A model generated the notes under the pieces. It was not told the origin of the DNA and ran no database searches. It worked only from the letters and a program-made list of their open reading frames with translations. Of a stretch of 64,000 bases of DNA, positions 63,744 to 64,000 are shown piece after piece; the first letter of the stretch is position 1; each line of letters begins with the position of its first letter. This stretch comes from Fictibacillus nanhaiensis. Its GTDB lineage: Bacteria > Bacillota > Bacilli > Bacillales > Fictibacillaceae. A program made the position numbers and the translations under genes. The stretch is taken from contig NZ_JAHVJO010000001.1 in NCBI RefSeq assembly GCF_019801215.1, forward strand, positions 186,001 through 250,000, read 5' to 3'.

Positions 63744-63772
63744 TTGACGATAATAGGGATTATCGATATAAT
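63744..63772 (+). promoter_or_regulatory. Sigma-A promoter of the epimerase gene with an operator in its spacer
   Basis: TTGACG (63744-63749), 17-nt spacer, TATAAT (63767-63772). The spacer itself holds CGATAAT-AGGG-ATTATCG (63748-63765), a perfect 18-bp dyad whose arms resemble Fur half-sites but with a 4-nt centre. Confidence 0.7.
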
Positions 63773-63777
63773 ACAAC

Positions 63778-63796
63778 GGTAATGAAAATCATTATC
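63778..63796. promoter_or_regulatory. Fur box before the epimerase gene
   Basis: GGTAATGAAAATCATTATC matches the 19-bp Fur consensus GATAATGATAATCATTATC at 17 positions. Its inner TGAAAATCATTATCA differs from the Bacillus 7-1-7 motif by one base. It starts 6 nt after the -10 and so covers the transcription start. Confidence 0.75.
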
Positions 63797-63826
63797 ATTA
63801 AAAAGTTTTAGGGAGGATTGACCAGC

Positions 63827-64000
63827 GTGAATATACTGGTAACAGGAGGAGCAGGTTTTATTGGAAGTCAATTGCTTCGTTCCCTAAACGAAAATAAAAA
63901 GTTACACATCATTAGCATCGACTCCTTTCACGGTTATTATAGCCGTCAAAGGAAGATGGATCAGTTAAAGATGGCTGGAGATGGTTTTGAATTTATAGAG
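63827..64000 (+). CDS. NAD-dependent epimerase/dehydratase, N-terminus only (3' truncated by window)
   Basis: 58 codons are visible. VNILVTGGAGFIGSQLLRSL has the TGGAGFIGS loop of extended short-chain dehydrogenases, the sugar-nucleotide epimerase family, followed by an acidic residue in ISIDSFHGYYSR that fits NAD binding. Start GTG at 63827, 8 nt after GGGAGGAT. The substrate cannot be told from this part. Promoter and Fur box upstream suggest iron-responsive expression, unusual for such an enzyme. Confidence 0.8.
   Translation, partial: MNILVTGGAGFIGSQLLRSLNENKKLHIISIDSFHGYYSRQRKMDQLKMAGDGFEFIE

Overview
This window is AT-rich core chromosome from an endospore-forming member of the Bacillaceae. 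Most proteins are close in sequence and order to the Bacillus subtilis ytoI-dnaE-accDA-pfkA-pyk-citZ-icd-mdh-phoPR-polA and thrS/infC/pheST/mutS2/lcfA/etfBA/trxA blocks. The spore genes (ytrH/ytrI, ytvI, ytaF, sspI, ytxC) and Gram-positive regulatory RNAs (two T-boxes, an L20 leader) agree with this. A Bacillus-like genus outside the B. subtilis group fits best: a GntR gene sits between malic enzyme and accD, a MaoC-like gene between mdh and phoP, and a futalosine-pathway gene (mqnC) after dnaI. I see no prophage, insertion sequence, CRISPR array, rRNA or tRNA gene.

Layout. 1-3.4 kb: end of ytoI, ytpI, nrnA and a minus-strand sporulation pair ytrH-ytrI with a good sigma-E promoter. 3.5-13.7 kb: dnaE, then ytsJ-gntR-accD-accA behind a promoter overlapped by a 39-bp perfect palindrome, then pfkA-pyk. 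13.8-19.6 kb: fxsA, ytvI, ytwI, then TCA genes citZ, icd, mdh. 19.7-27.8 kb: MaoC-like protein, phoPR, polA-mutM-ytaF-coaE. 28-33 kb: gapB (CcpN-like box), speD with a structured-looking leader, nrdR, dnaB-dnaI. 33-36.9 kb: mqnC, an ABC amino-acid transporter pair without ATPase, ytxC. 37-41.3 kb: T-box-thrS, an untranslated stretch of about 650 bp holding the L20 leader, infC-rpmI-rplT, DUF1294. 41.3-45.2 kb: minus-strand bd-type oxidase ythAB, a VTT membrane protein, dimeric dUTPase, sspI. 45.3-50 kb: rRNA methyltransferase, T-box-pheST. 50-57.4 kb: YtxH-like protein, rnhC, zapA-cvpA, polX, mutS2, DUF350 and a 27-residue membrane peptide. 57.5-64 kb: fatty-acid degradation (lcfA; fadR-fadB-etfB-etfA behind a perfect FadR box), a histidine phosphatase, trxA, and the start of an NAD-dependent epimerase behind a strong promoter with a Fur box.

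The genes form coherent modules: pyruvate/malonyl-CoA supply (ytsJ, pyk, accDA), glycolysis versus gluconeogenesis (pfkA/pyk against gapB), TCA flux, replication initiation and repair (dnaE, polA, dnaB, dnaI, mutM, polX, mutS2, rnhC), translation (thrS, infC, rpmI, rplT, pheST) and beta-oxidation. No clearly new multi-gene system is visible. The best leads are regulatory: the ytsJ operator, the double operator before the truncated epimerase, the speD leader, the citZ leader and the tiny membrane peptide. The isolated mqnC and the ATPase-less transporter also deserve a look. Starts were chosen by Shine-Dalgarno spacing and family length. Gene symbols follow B. subtilis usage from memory of the families; no database search was run.
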